Assembly: GCA_016930085.1 (NCBI GenBank)
Contig: JAFGHO010000014.1
Span: 1-64,000, forward strand
DNA: 64,000 nucleotides
From: Spirochaetales bacterium
GTDB taxonomy: Bacteria; Spirochaetota; Spirochaetia; SZUA-6; JAFGRV01
Direction of reading: 5' to 3'
The position numbers and the translations under genes are program-made. Under the pieces are notes generated by a model. That model did no database searches. It saw only the letters and a list, made by a program, of their open reading frames with translations, and had not been told where the DNA came from. Shown here piece by piece: positions 16,706-25,194 of the stretch. Within the stretch, counting starts at the first letter, position 1. The number at the start of each line of letters is the position of its first letter.

Positions 16706-16805
16706 ATTCTTTTTCGCTTCCGTCTCTCCCTTTATTTTAGTGTGATTTAATCGGTAAATCAATTCCAAATACCGCTTATTTTTTAATTTGTCGCCGTTTC
16801 CTCTA

Positions 16806-17396
16806 TTAAATAGTCCCCTTTGTCGACATTTCCCCGTTGTTTTCAACGGGTTTCGCATATGCCGCTTTTATCGCTTTTCCCAATGCCTTGAAGAGTGATT
16901 CCGCCATATGATGGCTGTTCTCCCCATACCGGATATGGGCGTGAAGACTCATTCCCGCACGCGCCGAGAGGCCGGCGAGAAATTCACGGAGTAAAGAAAC
17001 ATCAAAATCACCCACCCTGTCTTGGGGGAAATCTGCGGTATAGGCGAGTGTCGGCCTTCCGCATACATCGATCACCACTTCCGACAGGGCGTCATCCATC
17101 GGTATAATCGCGTGGGAGAAACGCGTGATAACGCCGTGATTCGAAACGATACTTTTAAGTGCCTCTCCCAGGACGATCCCCGTATCCTCGACGAGGTGAT
17201 GGGGGTCGACGTCAATATCCCCTTTCGCCTTGACGATAAAACCGAATCCGCCGTGAAAGGCCATCGCATGGAGAAGATGATCCATAAAAGGAAGACCGGT
17301 TGCGATCGAGATATTCCCTCCCGCATCCGGATCGATTTCTATATGGATATCGGTCTCTTTTGTCGTTCTTTTGCTTATTGTTTTCCTTTTACTCAC
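16806..17396 (-). CDS. hisB: Imidazoleglycerol-phosphate dehydratase
   Basis: A 196-residue monofunctional HisB that dehydrates imidazole glycerol phosphate in histidine synthesis. Both metal-binding repeats are visible: FMDHLLHAMAFHGGF with DPHHLVEDTGI, and the second HHxxE as NSHHMAESLF. There is no fused histidinol-phosphatase domain. The start is GTG at 17394-17396. It is separated by 44 kb from hisHF in this window, so histidine genes are dispersed. The upstream 246-nt gap is very AT-rich. Confidence 0.95.
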   Translation of the reverse strand: MSKRKTISKRTTKETDIHIEIDPDAGGNISIATGLPFMDHLLHAMAFHGGFGFIVKAKGDIDVDPHHLVEDTGIVLGEALKSIVSNHGVITRFSHAIIPMDDALSEVVIDVCGRPTLAYTADFPQDRVGDFDVSLLREFLAGLSARAGMSLHAHIRYGENSHHMAESLFKALGKAIKAAYAKPVENNGEMSTKGTI

Positions 17397-17586
17397 TGTT
17401 CCGGTTATCCCTGATATAATAATTTCGGTTAAAGCCCTGATAATTATGATTCACATTTTTCTATTCACCATTTTTTGTAATAAGCTGATAAAAACGACCG
17501 CATTTTATATAATATGGCTGTTATTATTTATCAATTAATAGTAAAATCTAATCGAAAAGATCTTTTTAATCAAGGGTCAAATCATA

Positions 17587-17608
17587 GGTGAAAAATTTTT
17601 TTTTCACC
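17587..17608. repeat. Inverted repeat before the 17643 gene
   Basis: GGTGAAAAA (17587-17595) and TTTTTCACC (17600-17608) are exact complements with a 4-nt T loop. CCCGTAAACGGG follows directly. Both lie 35-55 nt before the secreted-protein start codon and could fold in its mRNA leader. Confidence 0.45.
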
Positions 17609-17642
17609 CCGTAAACGGGAAATAACGCCGGGGAGTAATCGT

Positions 17643-18182
17643 ATGCATGAAAACCGAAAGCCGATGGTGCTTCTTTTATTACTCATAACCGCATCATATC
17701 CCTGTTTCGGAAATGCAGGGGCATTATTCTGGGGGATGCATATCGGGTCCCCATCGTTCGAAGACTATGAGCTGGATTGCAATTTTTTCGGTTTCCAGTT
17801 TTATACCGTTTCTTCCGGCGGGCAGCGGCTGGGCGGTTTCGGCTCGTTGATAGTAAGCGGCGCCCGTCCCGAACCGTATGTTTTCGGCGGCGTGACCGGG
17901 GGGGTATACCTCGGCCAGGAGCTGGTGCTGGGACCGGTTGTGACCGCGTCGAATCTTCTTTTGGGATTGGGCGTAACGTCCTCGAATATCGGGCGTGATG
18001 CGGGCCACATCGCCGTCATCGGTGAGGCGCACATCGAGGCGGGCTTTTTTATTTCCGACTGGCTTCAACTGACCTGTTTCGGCGGTATTCAGTCTATTCT
18101 GAACCTCTTTCCGTCATGGCCTTCGCAGGCGTATTTCTTTTATGTTCCCGTGTGGGGAATCAAATTCGCGAAGGTCGAATGA
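17643..18182 (+). CDS. Secreted protein of unknown function
   Basis: A 179-residue protein with an N-terminal signal peptide (PMVLLLLLITASYPCFGNAG). The mature part is glycine- and aromatic-rich with short amphipathic stretches (GGVYLGQELVLGPVV, HIEAGFFISDW), compatible with a small outer-membrane barrel or periplasmic protein. No family was recognised. GGGGAG precedes the ATG. It converges on the AAA ATPase gene. Confidence 0.62.
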   Translation: MHENRKPMVLLLLLITASYPCFGNAGALFWGMHIGSPSFEDYELDCNFFGFQFYTVSSGGQRLGGFGSLIVSGARPEPYVFGGVTGGVYLGQELVLGPVVTASNLLLGLGVTSSNIGRDAGHIAVIGEAHIEAGFFISDWLQLTCFGGIQSILNLFPSWPSQAYFFYVPVWGIKFAKVE

Positions 18183-18295
18183 TCTTGAGCCTTCGGAAAC
18201 GCTTTCATCCGGGTTTCTCGAATACAGGTGATACCACAAACCGGCCGGGCGCGACAGCATCGTAATTCGTGAACCATCTATCCGTAAAAATAGCG

Positions 18296-20047
18296 CTATA
18301 CCTTCTCGCCAAGCAGAATCTTCAATTCCTTGATTTCATTCACCAGGTGGGCACGGTCGAGGTTCTGGAATCGTTTGGGGACCATCTCCCTGCTCGTGCA
18401 TTCAAGAACGGCGACAAGGTTCTGCAGTTCGATTTCATGGGGATAGGCCGGCGGAACGAAATCCCCGATAGTTTCCTCCAGATCTCCTTTTGTGATAAAA
18501 ACATGCCCCCGCATCGCCGAGAGGAGTTTTGCCCGGATCAGGACCGATTCGAGATCGGCGCCGGAAAAATCGAAACGGTAACGGCGGAAGAGGTCCAGGA
18601 TATTCACTTTCTGGATACGGAGGTTGAGTTTTTTAATCAGGGTCTGGAAAAGGTGTTGCTTTTCATCCACCGTTTCCGGGTAGAAGAGGGCAAGGTGCTC
18701 TTCCGCCCGTCCCTGGCGTTTGAGGTCGATGGGAAGCAGGTCCGGCCGGCAGGTAATGAGGAACCAGATGATTTTACCGCGGTATTCGGTATTGCCCATG
18801 AACGAAGCGATCTGGGCGAAAATCCTGTTGCTCGTTCCGGAATCACCTTCCTGGTTTCTGTCTCCGAGAAAGGCATCCGCTTCATCGATCATCACCCCTA
18901 CCGGGGCCATTGCCTTGAGCAGGTTGAGGCACTTTTCCAGGTTCGCTTCCGTGACGCCCTGCCACTTTGACCTGAAGTTCCTGAACTTGACGATGGGTAT
19001 ACCGATCTCTCCGGCAAAAGCGGTGACCATAAAGGACTTCCCCGTGCCGACCGGGCCGGCGATGAGATATCCCATGGGAAGGACATCGAAACGGCCGTCC
19101 TTTATCGCCTTTGCGGCGCTTTTGAACCGTTTCTTGACAAAATCGTGCCCTGAAACCATGGTAAGGTCATGTTCGGATTCAATGAACTCGAGCAGACCGA
19201 TCGCCTCCGATTCGATTATCTCTTTCTTTTTTTTCCTGAGATAATTCATGGTTATTTCACGGTTTTCCTGATACGATTCGGCAACGAGTTGATTGAGGTT
19301 GACCAGATTCAATCCGGAGGTACTCTGGGCAAACTCATTAATCGAGAGTTTTTCATTCACCAGCAGCTTGTCCTGCCTTTGGAGAAAATGGAGAAAGCTG
19401 CACCGTACCTTTTCGTCCGGAATCGGTATATTAACCTTGATGGTGACGGGCGCCCGGACGATACGCGGACTCAAATCACCGAGATTTTCCGTCAGCAGAA
19501 TAATGGAAATGTCGCCCTTTGTAAAAATAGGGTCATGAGCCCACCGGTTGAGGGTGACGAGACAGAATCGGTCTTCATCGGAATAATTCGATATATCGGC
19601 ATTCGGAAGAATCGTCTCCGCGTAGTCGATGATGAGGACGATTCTGAGTTTTTTCGACATATTCATGTAGAAATATTTTTCAAGATAGCGAAAGGCTTTG
19701 ACGGGATTCGGTGAAAGCAGTGTCTGGGGCGGGGTATCGCCGTTGCCCTGTTTCATGATTTCAAGATACGCTTGTTTCATTTCCTGTGTGCAAAATGAGA
19801 TGCCGGATGAACGGTCATAGAATGCGATAATATCCCTGTTGCCGAAAAGGACATCCGATATATAATCCTGTATTTTAACGAAATTGAACTCCCCTTCGTT
19901 CATTTTATGGGGAAGAAAGTCCATGATATTACCGTAAATGATATACAGATTTGCCGTTTTTGAGAGATATTTATATGATAATTCCTGCGCCCATGCCGGC
20001 AGCACCCGGATAAAAGGCAGATTTTTAACGATAAGCTGTTCGGCCAT
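18296..20047 (-). CDS. AAA ATPase with a degenerate N-terminal and an active C-terminal module
   Basis: A 583-residue cytoplasmic ATPase. The C-terminal module has Walker A GPVGTGKSF (near residue 330), Walker B VGVMIDEADAFLG, a sensor-1-like IIWFLITCRPDLL and candidate arginine fingers in KRQGRAEEHLALF. The N-terminal half also reads as an AAA fold (LRIVLIIDYAETILP like Walker B, then SIILLTENLGDLSPRI) but lacks Walker A, so it probably does not hydrolyse ATP. The GGGAGGGG site before ATG 20047 fixes the start. CDC48/FtsH-like remodelling is plausible but the client is unknown. Confidence 0.82.
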   Translation of the reverse strand: MAEQLIVKNLPFIRVLPAWAQELSYKYLSKTANLYIIYGNIMDFLPHKMNEGEFNFVKIQDYISDVLFGNRDIIAFYDRSSGISFCTQEMKQAYLEIMKQGNGDTPPQTLLSPNPVKAFRYLEKYFYMNMSKKLRIVLIIDYAETILPNADISNYSDEDRFCLVTLNRWAHDPIFTKGDISIILLTENLGDLSPRIVRAPVTIKVNIPIPDEKVRCSFLHFLQRQDKLLVNEKLSINEFAQSTSGLNLVNLNQLVAESYQENREITMNYLRKKKKEIIESEAIGLLEFIESEHDLTMVSGHDFVKKRFKSAAKAIKDGRFDVLPMGYLIAGPVGTGKSFMVTAFAGEIGIPIVKFRNFRSKWQGVTEANLEKCLNLLKAMAPVGVMIDEADAFLGDRNQEGDSGTSNRIFAQIASFMGNTEYRGKIIWFLITCRPDLLPIDLKRQGRAEEHLALFYPETVDEKQHLFQTLIKKLNLRIQKVNILDLFRRYRFDFSGADLESVLIRAKLLSAMRGHVFITKGDLEETIGDFVPPAYPHEIELQNLVAVLECTSREMVPKRFQNLDRAHLVNEIKELKILLGEKV

Positions 20048-20080
20048 GTTCCCCTCCCAAGGATATGCACCTTTTTTATG

Positions 20081-20109
20081 ATTATACGGGGTGTTATGCT
20101 CAAAGTCAA
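20081..20109 (-). promoter_or_regulatory. Strong promoter of the AAA ATPase gene
   Basis: Minus-strand TTGACT (20104-20109), 17-nt spacer, consensus TATAAT (20081-20086). The leader is about 27 nt and contains GGGAGGGG. The 360-nt divergent gap 20048-20407 holds this promoter and the one for the EF-G gene; nothing else stands out. Confidence 0.72.
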
Positions 20110-20356
20110 GCAAAAGGAGTGATAAAAATAAAAAACAGAGACGGAACGGCAGGATTGTCTTGATTTTCCGGTGAATAACATTTATATATATAAAGCGGGA
20201 AATTTCAAACGGTCCCCTGCGGTGGGACGATCGGCGCAAATACGGCGGCAACGGATGAGGTGGTGAATGCGTCCGGGGACTCGTGAACCGTTATATTGGT
20301 GTGGGGCGGATTAGTTTATTTCGTTATCGAAAACTCCGATAAACAAAAAAAGTAGC

Positions 20357-20385
20357 TTCCGCATGAATTTCCTTTATGCTATTAT
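20357..20385 (+). promoter_or_regulatory. Promoter of the EF-G-like gene
   Basis: TTCCGC (20357-20362), 17-nt spacer, TATTAT (20380-20385), then GAGG before ATG 20408. The -35 box is weak. Confidence 0.45.
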
Positions 20386-20407
20386 TGTGTGTTTAAAATG
20401 AGGTAGT

Positions 20408-22453
20408 ATGGATAAAATAAATACAATTCGGAATATAGGAATCATGGCCCATATCGATGCTGGAAAAACGACGACCACCGAACGGATTCTCTATTATACG
20501 GGGAAGAGTTACAAGATCGGCGAGGTCGACGACGGTGAGGCGACGATGGACTGGATGGAACAGGAGCAGGAGCGGGGAATTACCATCACATCGGCGTCAA
20601 CCACATGTTTTTACCGGGATCATCAGATCAATATCATCGATACACCCGGTCATGTGGATTTCACCGCCGAAGTGGAGCGTTCATTACGGGTACTCGACAG
20701 CGCGATCGCAATATTTTGCGCGGTCGGGGGGGTCGAGCCCCAGTCGGAGACGGTCTGGCATCAGGCGGATACCTACCATATCCCCCGCATTTCCTATATA
20801 AATAAAATGGACAGGATCGGGGCGGACTTCTACGAGGTGCTGGAGGAAATCGTCGCAAAACTCGGGGCGGTTCCGGTTCCCCTGCAGATTCCCATCGGGA
20901 AAGAATCTGCATTCGAAGGTGTCGTCGACCTGATCGACATGAAAGAGATACGATGGAATCAGACCGATCTTGGAACGTCGATGTCGGTTTCCGATATCGA
21001 CGGATCGAGAAAAGAAGAGGCTGATAAGTGGCGTGAGGCCCTTTTTGATAAGATCTCTCCTTTTTCCGATACCCTTACAGAGCTTTTTCTCGAAGGCAGG
21101 GAAGTGCCTGTGGAGTTGATAAAGAAGACGATACGCGAGGCGACCCTGAATCAGAAAATCGTTCCGGTGTTTTGCGGGGCGTCGTTGAGAAATATCGGCG
21201 TACAACCCCTTCTTGATGCGGTCATCGATTACCTCCCTTCCCCGGATGAAATGCCCGCGTACATCGGCCGCCATGCAAAAAGCGAAAAAGAGGTCAAGGT
21301 CGTTTGCAGTGAAGACGGTCACCCGCTCGGGCTCGTCTTCAAAATCCAGACGGATAGGGAAGCGGGAAGCATTAATTTTATCAGAATGTATTCCGGTTCC
21401 ATAAAAAAAGGGGCGACGGTTTTCAATATCAATAAAAAAAAGAGGGAGCGGGTCAACCGGCTGCTTCGTATGCATTCAAACAAATCGACGCAGCTTGATT
21501 CCGTTTCCGCGGGTGATATTGCCGCCGTGATCGGTTTCAAGTTATGCCAGACAGGGGACACCATCGGTGCGGAAAATTTCCCCGTATTGCTCGAAACCAT
21601 GCATTTCCCCGAACCGGTGATATCGGTGGCGATCGAGCCGAAAACACTCTCCGATCGTAAAAAGCTGAAAGATACCCTCGAAATCCTCGAAAGGGAAGAT
21701 CCGACTTTTATTATAAAGGAAAACGACGAAACCGGGCAGTTGCTTATCAGCGGGATGGGGGAACTTCATCTCGATGTCATTGTCACCAGGCTGATTCGCG
21801 ATTTCAAACTCGACGCGCGGGTCGGTAAACCGCAGGTTTCCTACAGGGAATCGATTTCAAAAGCCGCCGTTCATACGGAGAAATTTCACAGAACGATAGG
21901 CGGCAAGGACAACACCGCGGAAATCACTCTTTCCGTCCGGCCACTTCCCCGGGGGAGCGGCAATACCTTTACCTCGCTGGTCTCCAAAGACAAACTGCCG
22001 GTCCAGTTTATCGAAGCCGCGAAACGGGGCGTAACCGGGGCCTTTTCTTCGGGTATCATGTACGGGTATCAGACGATCGATATCGGGGTCACCCTCGATG
22101 ACGCGGCCTTCAATCCTGCCACATCCTCTCTTTTCGCATTCGAGGCGGCGGGATCCCTTGGTTTTGATGCGGCATGCAGAAAGGCGAAACCCATCCTCCT
22201 GGAACCGATCATGAAAGTCGATGTCATGACCCCGAACGAATTCGTCGGTGAAGTGATAGGAAATCTGAACGGCAGGGGGGGGACGATCGTCAGTCATGAA
22301 AGCAGACCGACCACCGAACACATTCGTGCGGAGGTGCCGCTTGCCGCAATGTTCGGTTACTCGACTTCCTTGAGGAGTACGACACAGGGCCGGGCGACAT
22401 TTGCCATGGAGTTCTCCCACTTCGCGCCGAAAGAGGGGGGTGAAAAACCGTAA
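20408..22453 (+). CDS. Elongation factor G-like GTPase
   Basis: A 681-residue translational GTPase. G1 [14 protein letters not shown]2 RGITITSA, G3 DTPGHVDF and G4 NKMDR are all intact, followed by domains II-V ([14 protein letters not shown] is the domain V motif). EF-G moves tRNAs and mRNA on the ribosome. Spirochaetes carry two divergent paralogues (spdEFG1 and spdEFG2); which one this is cannot be settled by eye. The gene stands alone, not in the usual rpsL-rpsG-fusA-tufA cluster, which favours a paralogue. A terminator follows at 22618-22648. Confidence 0.92.
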   Translation: MDKINTIRNIGIMAHIDAGKTTTTERILYYTGKSYKIGEVDDGEATMDWMEQEQERGITITSASTTCFYRDHQINIIDTPGHVDFTAEVERSLRVLDSAIAIFCAVGGVEPQSETVWHQADTYHIPRISYINKMDRIGADFYEVLEEIVAKLGAVPVPLQIPIGKESAFEGVVDLIDMKEIRWNQTDLGTSMSVSDIDGSRKEEADKWREALFDKISPFSDTLTELFLEGREVPVELIKKTIREATLNQKIVPVFCGASLRNIGVQPLLDAVIDYLPSPDEMPAYIGRHAKSEKEVKVVCSEDGHPLGLVFKIQTDREAGSINFIRMYSGSIKKGATVFNINKKKRERVNRLLRMHSNKSTQLDSVSAGDIAAVIGFKLCQTGDTIGAENFPVLLETMHFPEPVISVAIEPKTLSDRKKLKDTLEILEREDPTFIIKENDETGQLLISGMGELHLDVIVTRLIRDFKLDARVGKPQVSYRESISKAAVHTEKFHRTIGGKDNTAEITLSVRPLPRGSGNTFTSLVSKDKLPVQFIEAAKRGVTGAFSSGIMYGYQTIDIGVTLDDAAFNPATSSLFAFEAAGSLGFDAACRKAKPILLEPIMKVDVMTPNEFVGEVIGNLNGRGGTIVSHESRPTTEHIRAEVPLAAMFGYSTSLRSTTQGRATFAMEFSHFAPKEGGEKP

Positions 22454-22617
22454 GGAACCGGGTGCGGGACGGCGTTGCACCGCGGCAGACAACGTTCCTC
22501 ATCGGGCCATGATGTTTTGCTGAATATTAGTCTTCAATACAGTATATTCTTGGATCCTGCCTGCGTTGTCATACGGGGAAAGCTCCTGCCGGGACCGGAT
22601 AATGAAAGCAACCGGCT

Positions 22618-22648
22618 GCAACCGTGAAGCGGTTGTGGTTTTTTTTTT
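22618..22648 (+). terminator. Intrinsic terminator after the EF-G-like gene
   Basis: GCAACCG (22618-22624) pairs with CGGTTGT (22630-22636) around TGAAG, followed by GG and ten T. It ends 9 nt before the ilv promoter and insulates it. Confidence 0.8.
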
Positions 22649-22657
22649 GCCCGTGGC

Positions 22658-22686
22658 TTGACATATTTTCAATTTGCCGCTACTAT
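22658..22686 (+). promoter_or_regulatory. ilv promoter
   Basis: Perfect TTGACA (22658-22663), 17-nt spacer, TACTAT (22681-22686). Transcription should begin near 22692-22694, only a few bases before the leader-peptide ATG at 22696. Confidence 0.8.
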
Positions 22687-22695
22687 GTAATGGAT

Positions 22696-22788
22696 ATGAG
22701 AATATCGGGATACAATTCAATACTTTCGGTTTCAGTACTCGTCGTTGTTGTAGTCGTGGCCCGTGGGGGGCCGTTTGTGAATCCTTAG
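22696..22788 (+). CDS. ilv leader peptide (attenuator peptide)
   Basis: A 30-codon reading frame with 13 branched-chain residues: nine Val, two Leu and two Ile. Its core reads VSVLVVVVVV, with six consecutive Val codons at 22741-22758. It ends at TAG 22786-22788. Translation senses charged valine (and leucine/isoleucine) tRNA: stalling on the Val run frees the segment 22783-22792 to form the antiterminator. An in-frame ATG also exists at 22690. No Shine-Dalgarno sequence is visible, and from the predicted transcription start the leader would be only about 3 nt, so initiation is probably leaderless. The E. coli ilvB leader peptide is a known functional parallel. Confidence 0.85.
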   Translation: MRISGYNSILSVSVLVVVVVVARGGPFVNP

Positions 22789-22843
22789 AAGGTAAGGAAT
22801 TGTAACCGGAAATAAGGTTAAAAGGGCCGTTCTCCTTCTGGGG
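22783..22843 (+). promoter_or_regulatory. ilv antiterminator helix
   Basis: CCTTAGAAGG (22783-22792) can pair along all ten positions, with two G-U pairs, with CCTTCTGGGG (22834-22843). This uses the loop and the first base of the 3' arm of the terminator, so the two structures exclude each other. The upstream strand includes the leader-peptide stop codon, so a ribosome that finishes the peptide covers it. Confidence 0.7.
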
Positions 22844-22860
22844 AACGGCTTTATTTTTTT
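22824..22860 (+). terminator. ilv attenuator terminator
   Basis: GCCGTTC (22826-22832) pairs with GAACGGC (22843-22849) around a 10-nt loop, followed by a T-rich run to 22860. It lies directly before the ilvB ribosome-binding site. Confidence 0.85.
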
Positions 22861-22881
22861 ATGGAGGCAAAGGAGGCAAAG

Positions 22882-24615
22882 ATGAAAAAAACAGGTGCAA
22901 AACTCATTATCGAAGCGATGAAAAAGGAAGGGGTCGAGGTGATTTTCGGTTATCCGGGGGGATCGGTCATTCCCATCTTCGACGAACTCTATCATGAGCC
23001 ATCGATTCATGTCGTTCTGACCCGTCACGAGCAGGGTGCCGTTCATGCCGCTGATGGTTATGCGAGGTCGACCGGGAAAACCGGCGTCTGCCTTGTCACG
23101 AGTGGTCCCGGGGCCACCAACACGATTACGGGACTGGCGACCGCGAATTTTGACTCTGTCCCTATCGTTCTTCTTACCGGTCAGGTAATCCGGCCGATGA
23201 TCGGAAACGATGCGTTCCAGGAAGCGGACATGGTCGGTATATCACGTCCGGTGACAAAGCATAATTACCTGGTCAACGACAGGGCCCACCTCGGCCAGAC
23301 CTTAAAAGAGGCGTTCTTTATCGCGAATTCGGGAAGACCCGGACCGGTCGTCGTCGATCTTCCGAAAGATGTGGTAAACGAACAGCTCGATGACGAGTAT
23401 CCGGAGACCATTTCGATACGCGGCTATAATCCCGTTTATGTGGGCCATGCGGGTCAGATCAAGAAAATAGCGGAGGCGATCAAGGTTTCAAAAAAACCGG
23501 TATTTTATATCGGCGGAGGGATTCATATCTCGGGCGCGTCGGAGATATTCAGGAAAGTGGTCGAAAAAACGAAAATACCGACGATTTCGTCGTTGATGGG
23601 GATCGGGGCGATCCGGAGCGATCATCCCCTCTATCTTGGCATGGTCGGAATGCACGGCACATATGCATCGAATATGGCCATGACGGAGACCGATCTCATC
23701 ATCGGAATCGGCACCAGATTCGATGACCGTGTGACCGGGGACCTCGGCAAGTTTGCGCCTCACGCGAAAATTATCCATATCGATATCGATCCGGCCACTA
23801 TCGCGAGAAATGTCACGGTCGAAATTCCGATTGTCGGCGATGCGCGACAGGTCCTCGAAAAACTCATGCCGCTTCTTCATCCCGCGGATATCGACGAATG
23901 GCGGGAGATTGTTTCAGGCTGGAAAAAGGATTATCCGCTACCCGATGAAGAAGGAAAGGAAATCATGCCGCAGCGAGTCGTGAAGGAGATCAGCGAGATA
24001 TTCCCTGAGGCGATCATTACCACGGAAGTCGGCCAGAACCAGATGTTTGCCGCTCTCTATTACAATTTCACGAAGCCCAGGACATTTCTCACTTCCGGCG
24101 GACTCGGGACAATGGGATATGGTTTTCCCGCCGCGATCGGGGCCCAGATGGGAAACAGGAATAAAAAGGTAATCGATATCGCCGGCGACGGTTCGATACA
24201 GATGAATATCCAGGAACTCGCGACCGCGGTCCAGGAAGGGCTTCCGGTTATTGTCGCCATTCTGAACAACGGTTACCTCGGGATGGTTCGGCAGTGGCAG
24301 CAGATTTTCAAGAATTCACGGTACGCAGCCACCTGTCTCATGAGAAGGCCCGAGTGCCCCTTTCATTGCGAAGGCAAAGCCGGTTCATGGTGTCATCTTT
24401 ACACGGTCGATTTTGTCAAGTTGGCCGACGCGTACGGCGCCGTCGGCATGCGGGTGACGAAGCCGGAAGAGATAAAGCCGGCACTCGAAGAAGCCGGAAA
24501 ATCCAAGGATAAACCGGTATTTATCGATTTTATCATCGCGAGGGAATCGAATGTGTTTCCGATGGTTCCACCCGGGGCCGGAATCAATGAGATGCTGTTA
24601 GGAAAGGAGAAATGA
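22882..24615 (+). CDS. ilvB: Acetolactate synthase large subunit
   Basis: A 577-residue ThDP-dependent enzyme that makes acetolactate or acetohydroxybutyrate, the first common step of branched-chain amino-acid synthesis. FGYPGGSVIPIFDEL and RHEQGAVHAADGYAR (with the catalytic Glu) are in the N-terminal domain. GDGSIQMNIQELATAVQEGLP and ILNNGYLGMVRQWQ form the ThDP/Mg site. Unusually, about 20 residues with four Cys (TCLMRRPECPFHCEG, then WCHLY) are inserted before DFVKLADAYG. ATG 22882 is chosen because AGGAGG precedes it; ATG 22861 is in frame but abuts the terminator T tract. It overlaps ilvN by ATGA. Confidence 0.96.
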   Translation: MKKTGAKLIIEAMKKEGVEVIFGYPGGSVIPIFDELYHEPSIHVVLTRHEQGAVHAADGYARSTGKTGVCLVTSGPGATNTITGLATANFDSVPIVLLTGQVIRPMIGNDAFQEADMVGISRPVTKHNYLVNDRAHLGQTLKEAFFIANSGRPGPVVVDLPKDVVNEQLDDEYPETISIRGYNPVYVGHAGQIKKIAEAIKVSKKPVFYIGGGIHISGASEIFRKVVEKTKIPTISSLMGIGAIRSDHPLYLGMVGMHGTYASNMAMTETDLIIGIGTRFDDRVTGDLGKFAPHAKIIHIDIDPATIARNVTVEIPIVGDARQVLEKLMPLLHPADIDEWREIVSGWKKDYPLPDEEGKEIMPQRVVKEISEIFPEAIITTEVGQNQMFAALYYNFTKPRTFLTSGGLGTMGYGFPAAIGAQMGNRNKKVIDIAGDGSIQMNIQELATAVQEGLPVIVAILNNGYLGMVRQWQQIFKNSRYAATCLMRRPECPFHCEGKAGSWCHLYTVDFVKLADAYGAVGMRVTKPEEIKPALEEAGKSKDKPVFIDFIIARESNVFPMVPPGAGINEMLLGKEK

Positions 24616-25109
24616 AAATGAAACACACATTTTATTTGCTTGTCGAAAACCATCAGGGCGTACTTGCCAGGATCGCAGGACTGTTTTCCGGAAGGGGATA
24701 TAATCTCGAAAGCCTTACGGTGGGCGTGACGTCGGACCCTACCGTTTCGCGGATCACCCTCGTCTGTATCGGTGATGATATGATCATGGAGCAGATTAAA
24801 AAGCAGTTGAATAAAATAGTCGATGTCATCAAGGTCGTGGATATTACCTATCTCCCCTCCGTTAACAGGGAGCTTTCACTGATAAAAATCAATGCCAAAT
24901 CATCGCAGCGGGGGGAGATTTTCCAGATAGCGGATGTATTCCGGGCAAAAATATTGGATGTGGGGCAAAGCACGATGATTCTGGAGATAACGGGGACGAG
25001 TGAAAAGATTGACGATTTTATCGCCCTCCTTTCTCCGTATACGATTATCGAACTTGCTCGAAGCGGTCTTGTTTCAATGGAGAGGGGTAAAAAGCTTAAA
25101 AAGGAGTAG
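24612..25109 (+). CDS. ilvN: Acetolactate synthase regulatory small subunit
   Basis: A 165-residue regulatory subunit that activates IlvB and mediates valine feedback. The N-terminal ACT domain reads FYLLVENHQGVLARIAGLFSG, then RGYNLESLTVG; a C-terminal ACT-like domain follows (IFQIADVFRAKILDV). Its ATG overlaps the ilvB stop (24612-24615). Length is normal (about 160-170). The operon ends here; no ilvC or ilvD follows. Confidence 0.95.
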   Translation: MKMKHTFYLLVENHQGVLARIAGLFSGRGYNLESLTVGVTSDPTVSRITLVCIGDDMIMEQIKKQLNKIVDVIKVVDITYLPSVNRELSLIKINAKSSQRGEIFQIADVFRAKILDVGQSTMILEITGTSEKIDDFIALLSPYTIIELARSGLVSMERGKKLKKE

Positions 25110-25118
25110 ATTTTTTCT

Positions 25119-25149
25119 TTGCAAAACGGGTTTATACTGATATAGTATA
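25119..25149 (+). promoter_or_regulatory. Promoter with embedded palindrome before the SH3-like lipoprotein
   Basis: TTGCAA (25119-25124), 16-nt spacer, TATAGT (25141-25146). The -10 box is inside the palindrome TATACTGATATAGTATA (25133-25149), which could be a repressor operator. Confidence 0.5.
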
Positions 25150-25194
25150 TGCTTGATATTCGATACCAATTCATGTCCAAGGAGGAAAAGCAAC

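Noticed and set aside
16706-16858. N-terminal extension of the small helical protein into hisB
   Set aside because: It overlaps the conserved C-terminus of hisB in another frame and is rich in unrelated basic residues.
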